DNA of 64,000 bases from Pseudanabaena galeata CCNP1313 (GCF_029910235.1 NZ_CP112879.1:62001-126000), one strand, 5' to 3'. Shown: positions 46,564 to 58,016, counted from the stretch's first letter. Numbers and translations: made by a program. The notes: generated from the letters alone by a model not told the origin.

Positions 46564-49500
46564 CTATACCCATGACCTTCACAGCAGTCCTAGAGAATAT
46601 AGCCCAGTCAACCATCGCCACAAAAATAGGCGAGAAACTCAAAACAGCCAAAAGCATATCCCTATCAGGACTATCACGCTTAGGCAAAGGACTAGTTAGC
46701 ACTCACCTCTGTCAACAACAAACCAAACCATTACTCATCGTCACCGCCACCGTCGAAGAAGCAACCCGATGGGCTTTGCAACTTCAGTCAATGTCATGGC
46801 GCGTCTATCTATACCCTCCCCTTGATACATTTCCCTACGAATCTAGCCAAATCGATTTAGAAACTGCTTGGACAAAGATTGAGATATTAGCGGAACTACT
46901 TGCCAAACCACAGCATAACTTAGCGATCGCTACTACCATTAAAGCACTACAGCTCCATCTACCATCCACTCAAGTCTTCCAAAAACATAATCTCTATCTC
47001 AATATCGGCGATTCGCAATCGGTTAAATTACTTGCCGAGGCTCTGGCAAGATTGGGATATGCAGAAGTCAAAGAAGTAAAGGAATCAAAACAATGGAGCC
47101 ACAAAGGATTTAGTTTTGAAGTATTTCCTGTTAATCGAAATCTACCCGTGCGCCTAAGCTGCAATCGTGGTACTGTCGAGAAAATCAGAGAGTTTGACCC
47201 CACTAATCCAAAAAGCTTCACTGACCTATCCAGCATCGCGATCGCCCCTGTCGATTTACATGAGTTTAACTCATCTCATAGAGCCACACTACTGAATTAC
47301 TTACCCAAAAACTTTATTGTTGCCATTGATGAACCCGAACAATGTCAGAGCTATGGCGATCGCTGGTACGAAGCAGCCGATGAACTTTATCAAAATCAAT
47401 CGCAAGCCGATACACCGAAACTGCATTGGGACTTTGCTAAGTGCATGACTGAGGCGAAGAAATTTCAGATGCTTCAACTTACCGAGCAACCACTTAAACC
47501 TAAAGCCAATATTTTTAACTTTGCCAGTACTTCTATTCCCATAGTTCCCCATCAGTTTGACCAGATTGCGTCTCTCATTCGTGAATATCTCAAATCGGAA
47601 TATCAAGTCACCCTGATTTCGGCTCAACCTTTGCGCGTGGCAACTTTGCTCAAGGAATATGACTGCATTGCTAACTTTGTCAGTGATTCTGATGATTTAC
47701 AGTCCATTACGCGGATTCAGAAAGCTGGTAAACCAGTGATTTTGAAATATTCGGGACTGATGGAAATGCAAGGCTTTGTTTTGCCTAGTTGTAAGCTTGC
47801 CCTCTTGACCGATCGCGAGTTATTTGGACAGCAATTATTAGCCTCACCCACCTTTGTGCATCCTTCACGAATGAATACGGCTAAGTCAGTTAATCCTGAC
47901 GAACTAAATGTTGGTGATTATGTCGTGCATCGTAAGTATGGGATTGGCAAATTTACGCGCTTTGAAACCATTGAAGTGAAAGGGGAAAAGCAACCGCATT
48001 ACATCGTTGAGTTTGCTGATGGTAAGACTGCGGTGGCGATCGTGCAGGAAAATGAGAAAATCCTCTCCCGCTATCGCAGTGCTTCTAATAAGCCGCCTAA
48101 GTTAAACAGCATCGCCAATACAAAGGGCTGGGATAACGCTCTGAGCAAATGCCAAAAGGAGATTTACAAGTTAGCGAGGGATTTACTACAACTCTATGTC
48201 CGTCGCGCCAATTTAGTTGGCTATGCTTTCCCACCTGATACCGATTGGCAACAGGAGATGGAGGATTCTTTTCCCTATCAACTCACACCCGATCAGGTCA
48301 AAGCTGTTCAAGATGTGAAGCAAGATATGGAAAGCGATCGCCCAATGGATCGGCTGATTTGTGGTGATGTCGGCTTTGGTAAAACGGAGGTGGCGGTAAG
48401 GGCTATTTTTAAAGCGGTTTGTGCGGGTAAGCAAGTGGCTCTGTTAGCTCCCACGACGATTCTGGCACAACAGCATTTTCATACGCTCCAAACTCGGTTT
48501 GCGGCTTATCCTTTCACTGTGGAGATCGTGAATCGGTTTCGCCCTGCGAAGGAGCGCAAGCAGGTTTTAGAAAGGGTTGCGGATGGTGAGGTACAAGTCA
48601 TTGTCGGTACGCATCAACTGTTGTCTAAGGATGTTGAGTTTCACGATTTGGGTTTGCTGGTGATTGATGAGGAACAACGCTTTGGCACGGTGCAGAAGGA
48701 AAAAATCAAGACTATGAAGGGGGATGTGGATTCATTGACTTTGAGTGCTACGCCGATTCCGCGTACTCTCTATGCGGCTCTTTCTGGGGTGCGGGAAATG
48801 AGTGTGATTGCGACTCCTCCTCCCTCAAGGCGATCGATTCAAACGCATTTGTCTGCTTATGATGCGTCACTGGTGAAAACGGCGATTCGTCATGAGTTAG
48901 ACCGTGGTGGTCAGGTGTTTTATGTTGTGCCGCGTATTGAGGGGATTGATGCGATCGCTGTTTCTTTGCAGGCAATGTTACCAAATGTGAGATTGGCGAT
49001 CGCGCATGGACAGATGCAGGAGTCGGAGTTAGAGGCGGCGATGGTCGCTTTTAATAACAATGAGGCGGATATTCTCCTCTGTACGACGATTATTGAGTCG
49101 GGTTTGGACATTCCGCGTGTGAATACGATTGTGATTGAGGATGCTCATAAGTTAGGTTTGGCGCAACTGTATCAATTGCGTGGTCGGGTTGGTCGGGCGG
49201 GGATTCAGGCTCATTCTTATTTGCTGTATCCGCCTAACCTTGAGTTGACAGATTCAGCGAAGAGGAGATTGGATGCGATTCAGGAGTTTAGTCAGCTTGG
49301 TTCGGGTTATCAACTAGCGATGCGCGATATGGAAATTCGTGGATTGGGCGATCTCTTGGGTGAGGAGCAGTCGGGTCAGGCGGATGTGATTGGCTTTGCG
49401 CTCTATATGGATTTGCTTCAGGAATATATTAATGAGTTGCGGGGGAAGATTTTGCCTGAAGTTGCTGATACTGAGCTTCAGTTGCCGCGTTTGGTGGCTT

Positions 49501-49910
49501 TTATTCCTGACAGTTATATAGAGAACAATGAGAAGAAGATTAATGCTTATTTGACTTTGGCAAAGGTGAAGTCGAAGGAGGAAATTCTCAAGTTGGCGGC
49601 GGTTTGGGAGGGTCTGTATGGGACTTTGCCTGAAGAAACGCAGGTATTACTTAGGGTGATGGAATTGAAGTTGGTGGCGCGGAAGGTTGGGGTGTTTCGC
49701 ATTTATGCGTCGGAGGATGGGCGCGATCTGTTTCTGGACTCGAAGCTGACGGATTCGCTTTGGGAGTTGCTTCATGCGAAGATTCCGATTGAGTTCTATT
49801 ATCGTTTCTCTTTCGAGAGGGGGAGAATTAAAATCACGAGTCTGGCTCTCCTGCCTGGGGATAAGCAGGTGCATTTCTTGATTGAGTGGTTGGGCTGTTT
49901 TTTGAAGTGA
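46560..49910 (+). CDS. mfd: Transcription-repair coupling factor Mfd
   Basis: A 1116-residue Mfd. The UvrB-like N-terminal module begins near residue 30 and includes [16 protein letters not shown]. The RNA-polymerase interaction domain starts near 445 ([20 protein letters not shown]). The RecG-like motor has [19 protein letters not shown] and VIDEEQRFG, with motif VI in [19 protein letters not shown]. The C-terminal TRCF domain follows near residue 950. It pushes stalled RNA polymerase off DNA and recruits UvrA. Coupling to a DUF4926-like gene inside a toxin-rich region suggests a plasmid paralogue. The motifs appear intact. Confidence 0.95.
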   Translation: MTIPMTFTAVLENIAQSTIATKIGEKLKTAKSISLSGLSRLGKGLVSTHLCQQQTKPLLIVTATVEEATRWALQLQSMSWRVYLYPPLDTFPYESSQIDLETAWTKIEILAELLAKPQHNLAIATTIKALQLHLPSTQVFQKHNLYLNIGDSQSVKLLAEALARLGYAEVKEVKESKQWSHKGFSFEVFPVNRNLPVRLSCNRGTVEKIREFDPTNPKSFTDLSSIAIAPVDLHEFNSSHRATLLNYLPKNFIVAIDEPEQCQSYGDRWYEAADELYQNQSQADTPKLHWDFAKCMTEAKKFQMLQLTEQPLKPKANIFNFASTSIPIVPHQFDQIASLIREYLKSEYQVTLISAQPLRVATLLKEYDCIANFVSDSDDLQSITRIQKAGKPVILKYSGLMEMQGFVLPSCKLALLTDRELFGQQLLASPTFVHPSRMNTAKSVNPDELNVGDYVVHRKYGIGKFTRFETIEVKGEKQPHYIVEFADGKTAVAIVQENEKILSRYRSASNKPPKLNSIANTKGWDNALSKCQKEIYKLARDLLQLYVRRANLVGYAFPPDTDWQQEMEDSFPYQLTPDQVKAVQDVKQDMESDRPMDRLICGDVGFGKTEVAVRAIFKAVCAGKQVALLAPTTILAQQHFHTLQTRFAAYPFTVEIVNRFRPAKERKQVLERVADGEVQVIVGTHQLLSKDVEFHDLGLLVIDEEQRFGTVQKEKIKTMKGDVDSLTLSATPIPRTLYAALSGVREMSVIATPPPSRRSIQTHLSAYDASLVKTAIRHELDRGGQVFYVVPRIEGIDAIAVSLQAMLPNVRLAIAHGQMQESELEAAMVAFNNNEADILLCTTIIESGLDIPRVNTIVIEDAHKLGLAQLYQLRGRVGRAGIQAHSYLLYPPNLELTDSAKRRLDAIQEFSQLGSGYQLAMRDMEIRGLGDLLGEEQSGQADVIGFALYMDLLQEYINELRGKILPEVADTELQLPRLVAFIPDSYIENNEKKINAYLTLAKVKSKEEILKLAAVWEGLYGTLPEETQVLLRVMELKLVARKVGVFRIYASEDGRDLFLDSKLTDSLWELLHAKIPIEFYYRFSFERGRIKITSLALLPGDKQVHFLIEWLGCFLK

Positions 49911-49931
49911 ATCTATGTTTGTTTCTGTAAC

Positions 49932-50384
49932 TTAGGCGATCGCTTGCCAGTATTTGGCGTTTACAAATCTTTCCAAATGTCCTACGTTTGTTGTGGCGAC
50001 TACGACAATGCGATCGCCCTGTGATTCGGCAATTAATGATGCTTGTGCAGCAAGGATGACATCGCCATCTAGTGCATCTGGACTGGCTGTTGGTTTACCT
50101 GTCTGTCTCGCTTCTGCCCAAAGTTCAGCAGCTTTCAGCATCGTTGCTGTGGTCAGGGGTAAATATTCCAATCTATTTTTTAGCTGATCTAAACGCCTGA
50201 TACCTGCTAGTTTGTTGGCTCTTAGCAATTCTCGCCTAACTTCGTAGTCGGTAATTTCAGGAACAATTAACCTATAACCCTTGGCAACTAATCTCTCTGA
50301 CCAATAGCGGCATTCTAGGGTGGCGGGGGTGGAGTTGGGGTTTGATAGGATGCCGAGTGGGGCTGAGTCAAGTAAAACAATCAT
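49932..50384 (-). CDS. VapC-like PIN-domain toxin
   Basis: A 150-residue PIN protein. The first acid is in MIVLLDSAPLG, the second in EITDYEVRREL, the third in ALDGDVILAAQA and the last in VVVATTNVGHLERF. Together these give the acidic cluster that binds Mg or Mn in this nuclease family. The ATG overlaps the stop of the upstream small gene (ATGA), the normal antitoxin-toxin order. It likely cleaves an RNA; the target is unknown. Confidence 0.85.
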   Translation of the reverse strand: MIVLLDSAPLGILSNPNSTPATLECRYWSERLVAKGYRLIVPEITDYEVRRELLRANKLAGIRRLDQLKNRLEYLPLTTATMLKAAELWAEARQTGKPTASPDALDGDVILAAQASLIAESQGDRIVVVATTNVGHLERFVNAKYWQAIA

Positions 50385-50734
50385 GCGGTGAGTGAGAGTG
50401 GACGTTCAGTTATCGATTCTTCGCCTAGAGCCTGTTGCAAGTATTCCCATGTCTCTCGCTGTTCATCAGCATCATCTCGGAGATCCCATTCACTAAAAAG
50501 ATCGCTCAATGCTTTTGCCCTTGCTGCAATTTCTTCGGGTGTCCTTGTTGGTAATATGTAAACGCCTTCAGCATTAACGTAGGGCTGATTGGTAGGGACG
50601 GTTGGCTCTGGTTTGACTGTGGTAATTGATGAGTTTGGTTTGCCAAACCATTGCTGTAGTTGCGTAACTACTACTTCAGTAATCACGGCTTTGAGATCTT
50701 CTATGGTTAAATCTGTAATTCGTTTTTGTTTCAT
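50381..50734 (-). CDS. Probable antitoxin of the PIN toxin
   Basis: A 117-residue acidic protein starting MKQKRITDLTIEDLKAVITE, with an N-terminal helix pair, a Pro/Thr-rich linker and an acidic C-terminus (SEWDLRDDADEQRETWEYL). It overlaps the PIN gene by four bases and precedes it, as antitoxins do. No standard DNA-binding fold is obvious; the N-terminal part may be the DNA-contacting region. Upstream in-frame codons at 50758 are less likely starts. Confidence 0.7.
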   Translation of the reverse strand: MKQKRITDLTIEDLKAVITEVVVTQLQQWFGKPNSSITTVKPEPTVPTNQPYVNAEGVYILPTRTPEEIAARAKALSDLFSEWDLRDDADEQRETWEYLQQALGEESITERPLSLTA

Positions 50735-50945
50735 TTTATACCTCCATAGGAATCTCAAGCGTTTACTAGCTATATATTACCCTATATAAATCGCTGTTTT
50801 GATTTTCAGCAAATTAAGGGCGATCGCCTCAATTCTTAGTACCTAATAGCATAGGGGCAGAAGGTGAGGTAAAATAAACAATAAAAAATTTGCCAAAATT
50901 TCTATTACATACTTATACTTGATGCTCGAAAGTCAATTGCTTTAG

Positions 50946-51986
50946 ATGACAACTCCTGATAGTAAACCCATCATATTTATTGATACCAGCTTCCTTAAAG
51001 GAGTAAGTTGGAAAGATCCTGATTGGCAATTATTACTAGAAGAATCAAAACAAGCAAATATACAGATCGTTATTCCAGAATTAGTTCTAAAAGAGAGGTG
51101 TTCACAGTGGAGAGATGAGATTATTCAAAAAGCCAGACGAGTAAAAGAATCTATAGACACTCTAATCGATACTTGGGATAAAAGCCCAACAACAGGTTAT
51201 TCTAGGCTTTATGAAAACCCTCATTTTATTGCCAATATTTCTATTGAATCATTTGAGAAAGACATAGACTCCAAAGTAAGTGCTTATTCTAGTAAGCTAG
51301 TCAGTGATAATAGGTTATACGTTCTAAGTAAACAGCCTCATCATACGGAAGGTGCATTTACAAGATACTTTGATTGGAAGCCACCCTTCAATAATCCATT
51401 AAATAGCGAAAAAGGAGTAGAAAACAGAGAAGATGCAAAGACACGGACGGCAAGAAAAGAACATTTTCCTGACGCTTGGATTTTAGAGGCTGCACTTGAT
51501 TTTTCGGAAACCACGGCAAACTTTTATGTTCTTTGTAGAGATAAGCGCTTAAACAATTCATTTAAAAATGAGTTGGGTATTCAAACATATGACAACGCAA
51601 GGGAAGTACTAGATGCCATAGAGCAAAAAGACAAAGAACAAACTCCTTCTCTGCAAGATATACCAGAATTCAAAGATTCTCACGAAAATAATTCTGATGG
51701 AAGCTTAATTCAACTCTTTAATCTAGAATTATTTCAAAGGGTACTAGGCTATATATACTGGTTAGAAGGAGAAAATGCAGTTTCTAAAGACACTTTAATT
51801 GAAAGACTCAAGCAGAAGTATGGCTACACATCTGAGCAGATAAGAAGTACTGCTGATTATCTAAGCCACGTTTCAAAGGTTATTGAAGATACAGGAAACT
51901 ACTATATAGCTGTCGATATCAAGATATGTAAAGATGCAGCCGATGAAGTGTTATCTGATGTTTTATCGTTATTAGATGAGGATTGA
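50946..51986 (+). CDS. PIN-domain protein (DUF4935-like) with C-terminal helical domain
   Basis: A 346-residue protein with PIN-type acids: PIIFIDTSFLKG (first Asp near 13), ELVLKERCSQW, HFPDAWILEAAL and VLCRDKRLNNSF. The long insert between the second and third acids is typical of DUF4935 proteins. The C-terminal 100 residues look like a small winged-helix (AVSKDTLIERLKQKYGYTSE). It is the first of three genes with AT-rich composition and almost no HIP1 sites, and its stop overlaps the next ATG. RNA or tRNA cleavage is the family expectation. It may be the effector of the block. Confidence 0.72.
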   Translation: MTTPDSKPIIFIDTSFLKGVSWKDPDWQLLLEESKQANIQIVIPELVLKERCSQWRDEIIQKARRVKESIDTLIDTWDKSPTTGYSRLYENPHFIANISIESFEKDIDSKVSAYSSKLVSDNRLYVLSKQPHHTEGAFTRYFDWKPPFNNPLNSEKGVENREDAKTRTARKEHFPDAWILEAALDFSETTANFYVLCRDKRLNNSFKNELGIQTYDNAREVLDAIEQKDKEQTPSLQDIPEFKDSHENNSDGSLIQLFNLELFQRVLGYIYWLEGENAVSKDTLIERLKQKYGYTSEQIRSTADYLSHVSKVIEDTGNYYIAVDIKICKDAADEVLSDVLSLLDED

Positions 51987-54397
51987 AAATGATTGATATC
52001 AAGACTAGAAAGAATATACTGATTCAACTCGCCAAAAATGATGGAGATGTTATTCTGACTTCTCTAGAAAAAGAAGCTGGAAAGATAGAAAAGATTCTAA
52101 ATGAAGTAACTGATTTCAAGACCATTGAAGACTATATTAATTTGCTTGATGCTTTCGCTTATCGCATCCCAGAAAAAGCATTTTCAATTCTTGATTGTCT
52201 ATTACAAAGATTGGAGACTCTGCAAGTTACTCATGAACCATTTTTTATGATCTCTGAAGATATGGTCTCTCTCTTATATAGCAAAAGTAAACTTATTAAT
52301 GCATGTCTCAATTGCTATCGACATATTTGTTACTTCTACTTCGACATCAAGAAAATATTAATGATTTTTCTGAAGTACAGTAGTAATGAAGATAGTAATA
52401 TTAGAAGACAAGCTATTGAAGGCATAAATGATATTGCTGGGTATAACTTAGAAGTTTGTAAAGTGAGAGGCTTAGATGATCATCAAGAAATAATTGATAG
52501 AATAGAATCTCTCCTAAATGAAGAGAAAATAAAGTATTTTAACGGACTAATTGCCGTTTGCACTAATCTCCTTTCTCCTGAATTAAAATCTACAACTTCC
52601 AGCTATTCAAATATTACATATACTACTGCTAGTCATATAGCCAATAATATCCTTGTAGATATACGACAAAGAAGCATCATTTTCTTGGAGAACCTCTATA
52701 AACTTGTAATAAATGTAGAGGACAAAAAAGTTGTTTTGGTTACTTTACGAAATGCTTGTAGAACTCCTCACAGAGTAAAATACGATAACGAATTTTATCA
52801 AATCATTCAGAAGAACACGGAGTATATTCTTGGAGTCTCAGAAAAGATTGCGGATACTGAAGAAGATTTACAACTTGTCCAAGTAATAGAAGAAGATGCA
52901 TACTGGCTCAACCGCCATTTTACTGACCAGACAGTCAGGAATGCGGCATGCAAGGTAAAGGCAATCCTAGACACTAAATACGAATATCAGGTTTTTAAAG
53001 TACTTATCGGTTTTCGAGGAGTTTTCAATTCTTGGTGTAATGAGGGGAATGACCCTAAGATAGGAGATATAGATGTAGAAAATGAATTCCAAAGAGAAAA
53101 TCAGCATAGAGAAAAACGGTTGCAAGAATTAATTAATGATGTTCGTCCAGAAAATTATGAGCAATGGGAAAAACGTATCATAGCTTGGTCGCAAATCCAG
53201 TCTAATGACATGGCTACTTTCCCTTATTTTAGTAGATTTCTTGAAAATATAGGTAAAAATTTGCCAGACTTTACTTTAAGCCTAATCAGAGAACATGATG
53301 AGCATTTAGATAGGTTTATGGTTCCAATAATAATAGGTATTTTACAATCAAATAAAAAAGACGAATTTCAAACATTTACAAAATCATGGCTTGCACAAGA
53401 AAAACACTTACAGGTGATGGCAAAAGTATGTGAATATGCAGATTACTTTGACCAAAATCTATTAATAGAAGTTGCGGAGATTGCAATAAATTTACAAGAT
53501 CGAAGAACACTTTACGAATGCTTATCGGCATTATTTTGCAAGTTAGAACAATATGCAAATACAGTTTTCAATACCCTGTTACAGAGAATTTTAGAGGTAT
53601 TGACAGAGTACCAAGATAGTTATTGGATTCAAAACTTCTGGTATCGCGATAATCTAAAAACTATAATTCAGACTATGGAAGATAAGACAATTGATGATGT
53701 ATTAAGTAATCTAACCTACTTAGATCGAATAGATTATATGGGTGAATATATCTTAGCTGCAATTGCTGAATGTAATCCTACAAAAATTCTTGATTTCTTT
53801 GGCAATCGGATCAAATCTATAAGCCAAGAAGAATACAAAAGAGATTATGAACCCGTACCCTTCGGTTTTGATCAATTACGCGCTCCCCTATCCAAAATTC
53901 ATGAGCAAACAATTAGAATAATAAGACAATGGTGCATCAATGATAGATCAAGATTATTTTGTCATTTATGTGGAAAATTAATCAGCAATATTTTCCCTGA
54001 GTTTGAAGAGAATCTCAAAAATGAGATCCTTAATCTGATACAAGAAGGAGGTGAGGAAGATTATCAGTTTATCCTAGAGATTCTCAAAAACTATCATGAA
54101 AACCATAACATATATGATGTTATCACCGAACTTATAAAAAGATTACCGGAAGGCAGAAGAGAACTTAATGAAATCATGATGATTTTACAGAGTACTGGTG
54201 TTGTGACTGGTGAGTATGGATTTGTTGAAGCCTATAAAAGGAAAAAAACAGAGATAGAATTTTGGCTTGAAAATGATGATTCTAAAATTAGAGGTTTTGC
54301 AGAAGACTACACAGCAATGTTAGATCGTATGATTGACAGTGAAGAAATAAGGGCAAAAGAAAGAATTATTTTAATGAAACATCAGTATAGGGAATAA
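51983..54397 (+). CDS. 804-residue helical-repeat protein, unknown function
   Basis: An almost entirely helical soluble protein. Phrases such as YSSNEDSNIRRQAIEGINDI, and the regular spacing of hydrophobic helices along the length, suggest HEAT- or ARM-like repeats, probably a scaffold or sensor. No Walker, nuclease or zinc motif is visible. Its ATG overlaps the end of the PIN gene, so both are made together. The AT-rich codon use differs sharply from the T4SS and metal genes. Family not recognised. Confidence 0.65.
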   Translation: MKMIDIKTRKNILIQLAKNDGDVILTSLEKEAGKIEKILNEVTDFKTIEDYINLLDAFAYRIPEKAFSILDCLLQRLETLQVTHEPFFMISEDMVSLLYSKSKLINACLNCYRHICYFYFDIKKILMIFLKYSSNEDSNIRRQAIEGINDIAGYNLEVCKVRGLDDHQEIIDRIESLLNEEKIKYFNGLIAVCTNLLSPELKSTTSSYSNITYTTASHIANNILVDIRQRSIIFLENLYKLVINVEDKKVVLVTLRNACRTPHRVKYDNEFYQIIQKNTEYILGVSEKIADTEEDLQLVQVIEEDAYWLNRHFTDQTVRNAACKVKAILDTKYEYQVFKVLIGFRGVFNSWCNEGNDPKIGDIDVENEFQRENQHREKRLQELINDVRPENYEQWEKRIIAWSQIQSNDMATFPYFSRFLENIGKNLPDFTLSLIREHDEHLDRFMVPIIIGILQSNKKDEFQTFTKSWLAQEKHLQVMAKVCEYADYFDQNLLIEVAEIAINLQDRRTLYECLSALFCKLEQYANTVFNTLLQRILEVLTEYQDSYWIQNFWYRDNLKTIIQTMEDKTIDDVLSNLTYLDRIDYMGEYILAAIAECNPTKILDFFGNRIKSISQEEYKRDYEPVPFGFDQLRAPLSKIHEQTIRIIRQWCINDRSRLFCHLCGKLISNIFPEFEENLKNEILNLIQEGGEEDYQFILEILKNYHENHNIYDVITELIKRLPEGRRELNEIMMILQSTGVVTGEYGFVEAYKRKKTEIEFWLENDDSKIRGFAEDYTAMLDRMIDSEEIRAKERIILMKHQYRE

Positions 54398-54718
54398 TAG
54401 CTTTTGTTCTTTTTTAGATCAAATTTTGTTTTTTTAGATTGCTATTATTAATATTATCCATTACCTTATGCCAAATACTTATAGTTAAAGCTTATAGTAA
54501 TGTCTCAAAATGTGGATTAGTAACATACATACATTCTTCAAGTACTAAGTAAAATGTGGGATTTAGTAAATGTTTTATCAATACTCTTGAAGCAATCAAA
54601 GCCTGTATATCTTCGACGGCTTCACGATAGTAGTTTCGGTAATTAGACTGCGACACGGTACGGATGATGTGGATAATCTTGCACTTGCTTGTTCTCAATG
54701 CATCCTGACAGCTAAAAT
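54398..54718. other. 320-bp AT-rich gap inside the three-gene block
   Basis: No gene is confidently supported. A minus-strand frame at 54492-54698 could be read but has no recognised family and lacks a clear ribosome site. The gap probably contains the promoter of the 1021-residue gene. Confidence 0.4.
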
Positions 54719-57700
54719 ATGAGCGAACTATATTGGTGGATTTTAGAAATGTATAGTCTTATCAAAAAAAGTATTGTTTGGTTTGTTTTAGGTTTAGCAC
54801 TCGCTGTATGTGGAACTTGGTTTTTCTGGAATAACATATCAACATGGTTTAAAAGTATCACACCTCAAATAGGGTTTGTATCTGATGTGGTCGCATATCA
54901 AGCTGCAATCATAGCGATCGCAATTCCTCTCAGTTTTCAAATCATTTCTCAAATTTCTGAACGATACCAATCAAGGATAATTATAAGAAAGATTGAAAGT
55001 CAGTGGCACTTTATCATTCTTATGGGGTTACTTTTTATTAATAGTTTGTTAGCAGTATTTCTTAAATTTGCCATAAAAGATTTAGATAAAGATTGGCATT
55101 TTTATCTTGCTTGGACTGTCTTAACTCTTTTTGTTACAGCTATTGTTACCTTGGGTTACTTTTTTTATGATTTTTTGCGATACGTGACTAACACCAAATT
55201 CTTAATAGATAAGTTGTTCGTTGATTTAGAAAGACCCTTAAATATTGTTATAGGAAAAGAACTAACTGACAAGAGATTTCAAAAAGAACAGAAAAAATTT
55301 GTCAAATCTCTAGAGGGGATTGGAGACATATGTGTATTTGAAATTAAAAAACGTAATAGTAATGAATATATAATTGATTCATTACATAAAATCAAAAATT
55401 ACATCGAAATAATTTTTCGACTAGATAATATAGATGATTCTCAGTTGCTATCCATCTCAGATGCTAATTCTAAAAAGTATTCTATTTTTATTAAAGCTAT
55501 AATAAGTCAGCTTATTCGGCTACGTGAAGTATCCATCGAAGTCCAAAATGTCGAAACAATAAAGTTTACAACCTCTAATCTAACTTGGCTATTGAGACTA
55601 TTATCTCAAGGGAAAAATTATTACGATTTGGTAGACACTTTATTAAGGGCAATAACAAAATCTCAATACACTAATCAATCAAACTATCAAGAATTAGACT
55701 ACACTTCGTCTTTTATGTGGTACATCAATATAGTATTTAAAAACAAATTCAATATCGAATATTTATCTCTATATGATGAAAATTTTATTCGATCCACACG
55801 AGAAATTATTTCTTCTACTAAAACTCAATTATTTAGTGGATTGATTTCAATGCTACATGATGGAATCAATTATAACTCTAATATTGGAAATATGCCATCC
55901 AATTTATTAAATAGATTTTACGAAATATACAAAATAAACCGTAAAATCAATAAAAATATAAGAGAGTTAATTCTGATGGGAGAACAAATACAAACACTAG
56001 AGGAATTACAAGAATGTAGAAGTTTATATAGTGATACAAAAAACACTACTAAATTAATAGCTAATGATATATCTCAAGTAAGATTGCAACAAGATTGGCG
56101 AATATTTATACAGAACAATTTATATATATTAATAATACTGTTCAAAGATAGGACTGCCACAAAAGACATAATCAGTAAGATGTTTGTCAAACTATTACGA
56201 ATAAAAATTCTTATTTATTCTACTTTAAGCATTATAAGTATATACAATACATCCCATAAGCAATTAGAACAGGAATATGATAAATATGATCAGCTATTAG
56301 ATAAAACTTTATCCAGTATTGAATCAAGGTTCAAATTTAATCATTTAATTGATTTGATCTTCGATTTAGGGTCTTGGTGTATTTTTAAGGAGCGTTTTGA
56401 TTATTTGGATAAGCTATGGAATTATCGACAACCGAAATATGCAAGTGCAAATTGGATTGGCTCAGTGATTATTCCAGAATCTTTAACAACACTCTTTAAT
56501 ATGTATTTTCACACTTCTTTTGCAGAAAGAGGTTTACCTATATATTGGGAAGATCATCATGGTAGTGAAAGATATTACGATATCTACTTTCTTGTATTAC
56601 TATTGCGAGAATTTTTTAATCAGAGTCGGCAACCAGTAAAAAACAGTTTAAATAACCAAGAACTAATTAACAGATTTAAGGTTCTAGATTCTTATCATCT
56701 AGATAGAATTGAATATGTTGTAAATCGTCTTATCTCTCTATCAAGAGATCTAAGTTCTATACCAAATTTATTCAATGAATTATATTTCGATATAAAGCAA
56801 ACAAATGACATTATTGAAGGAAGTCTAATTCCTTTTCTAGAAAGCCTAAAATTAGAGGCTGACAAACAAATTCAAGAGTTAGTATGCTATCAAAAAATTA
56901 GTAATACAAAAGTTGAAGAATTCCAAGAAGATTTCTTAAAAGGATATTATGAGTTAGTATCTGTACGAAATTTATTTGAAGTTTTAAAACTCTGTGATAT
57001 TAGATTGGATGAATATGTTATATCAAGCCCAGATCTTGAAAAGATTAGCTCTACTCCGAATATTTGGGACAAAGAAATGTTCTTTGAGCAGTGGTATGTA
57101 AGTTACGGAAATTCAGGAATTAATTTTGGACAAAGTTTAGCTAGAAAAGAAGATTCTCAATTACTACTAAAAATCATTAAGGCTTCCGTCAGAAAAGAAA
57201 TGACCTTAGATGAAGTTATTGATTCTTATAATGGTAAATGTGATAATCTGATAATTATAAATATTAATTCCATCCCTGAACAATTGTATAACAATCGAAA
57301 ATTTCAAGTTAAGTCAAGTTTGAACGAAATAGATGAAGCTTTAGAACTAGTTAACCTGTCTGGTTTTATTGGATTATATGCTTATTCTCAAGATCATAAG
57401 ATTCCTATTTTTAATTATTATCCTCCAATAAACCCTGAACCAGATATTCCAAAAAGCGCACTTCTTGTTATTGACAAGAATCGTTTAGGTAAACTCGTTC
57501 AATACTCTCCAGTTGAAGAAACTACTAAATATCATCAGATTAAAAAACACATAGCATTTAACATTCAAGCATTTGCAGAAAATGACACACTAATGAATGA
57601 ATTCCTTAACATTAGCCCAAGTATCGATTGGCTTACAGAGAAAGGGGATAAGACACAGCAAGAAAATTACTTGCGAAGTCGAGTTTTAATAGAAATTTAT

Positions 57701-57784
57701 GAGAGATTTAGCTTGGAGCTTGATCCAAACTTTGTTGGGTTTCTCATCCCTAACAATGATAGCAATAACCTCTCTTATCCCTAA
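54719..57784 (+). CDS. 1021-residue membrane-anchored protein, unknown function
   Basis: Four membrane helices occupy the first 160 residues (among them VWFVLGLALAVCGTWFF, AYQAAIIAIAIPLSFQIIS and FIILMGLLFINSLLAVFL). An 850-residue, mostly helical cytoplasmic region rich in Asn, Ile and Lys follows. No catalytic motif is recognised. The N-terminal layout suggests a membrane sensor or pore-forming effector. Composition matches the two preceding AT-rich genes, so it may be part of the same system despite the 320-bp gap. The ATG at 54719 is preferred; MYSLIKKS eleven codons later is also possible. Confidence 0.6.
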   Translation: MSELYWWILEMYSLIKKSIVWFVLGLALAVCGTWFFWNNISTWFKSITPQIGFVSDVVAYQAAIIAIAIPLSFQIISQISERYQSRIIIRKIESQWHFIILMGLLFINSLLAVFLKFAIKDLDKDWHFYLAWTVLTLFVTAIVTLGYFFYDFLRYVTNTKFLIDKLFVDLERPLNIVIGKELTDKRFQKEQKKFVKSLEGIGDICVFEIKKRNSNEYIIDSLHKIKNYIEIIFRLDNIDDSQLLSISDANSKKYSIFIKAIISQLIRLREVSIEVQNVETIKFTTSNLTWLLRLLSQGKNYYDLVDTLLRAITKSQYTNQSNYQELDYTSSFMWYINIVFKNKFNIEYLSLYDENFIRSTREIISSTKTQLFSGLISMLHDGINYNSNIGNMPSNLLNRFYEIYKINRKINKNIRELILMGEQIQTLEELQECRSLYSDTKNTTKLIANDISQVRLQQDWRIFIQNNLYILIILFKDRTATKDIISKMFVKLLRIKILIYSTLSIISIYNTSHKQLEQEYDKYDQLLDKTLSSIESRFKFNHLIDLIFDLGSWCIFKERFDYLDKLWNYRQPKYASANWIGSVIIPESLTTLFNMYFHTSFAERGLPIYWEDHHGSERYYDIYFLVLLLREFFNQSRQPVKNSLNNQELINRFKVLDSYHLDRIEYVVNRLISLSRDLSSIPNLFNELYFDIKQTNDIIEGSLIPFLESLKLEADKQIQELVCYQKISNTKVEEFQEDFLKGYYELVSVRNLFEVLKLCDIRLDEYVISSPDLEKISSTPNIWDKEMFFEQWYVSYGNSGINFGQSLARKEDSQLLLKIIKASVRKEMTLDEVIDSYNGKCDNLIIININSIPEQLYNNRKFQVKSSLNEIDEALELVNLSGFIGLYAYSQDHKIPIFNYYPPINPEPDIPKSALLVIDKNRLGKLVQYSPVEETTKYHQIKKHIAFNIQAFAENDTLMNEFLNISPSIDWLTEKGDKTQQENYLRSRVLIEIYERFSLELDPNFVGFLIPNNDSNNLSYP

Positions 57785-58016
57785 TTCAAGCTTGACAGAA
57801 ATAGACTGAGTGCGATCGCTATCATTTGACATAATTTACTACTTACTACTCTCGATTACTAAAGCGCTAGATTTAACTCTACAAAGATTAGACCATATTT
57901 ATACAAATGTAAGTAGCTAAACTACGCGCAAATCTCGAACATTCCGAACTGCGATCACCTTCGTCATTGAAATGCTGGTGAAAAGATTTTATTTCTACCT
58001 GATTGTTAATCGGTGA

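Noticed and set aside
54492-54698. Minus-strand 68-codon frame in the gap of the three-gene block
   Set aside because: No recognised family, no ribosome site, and it begins with a TTG beside the start of the opposite-strand gene.
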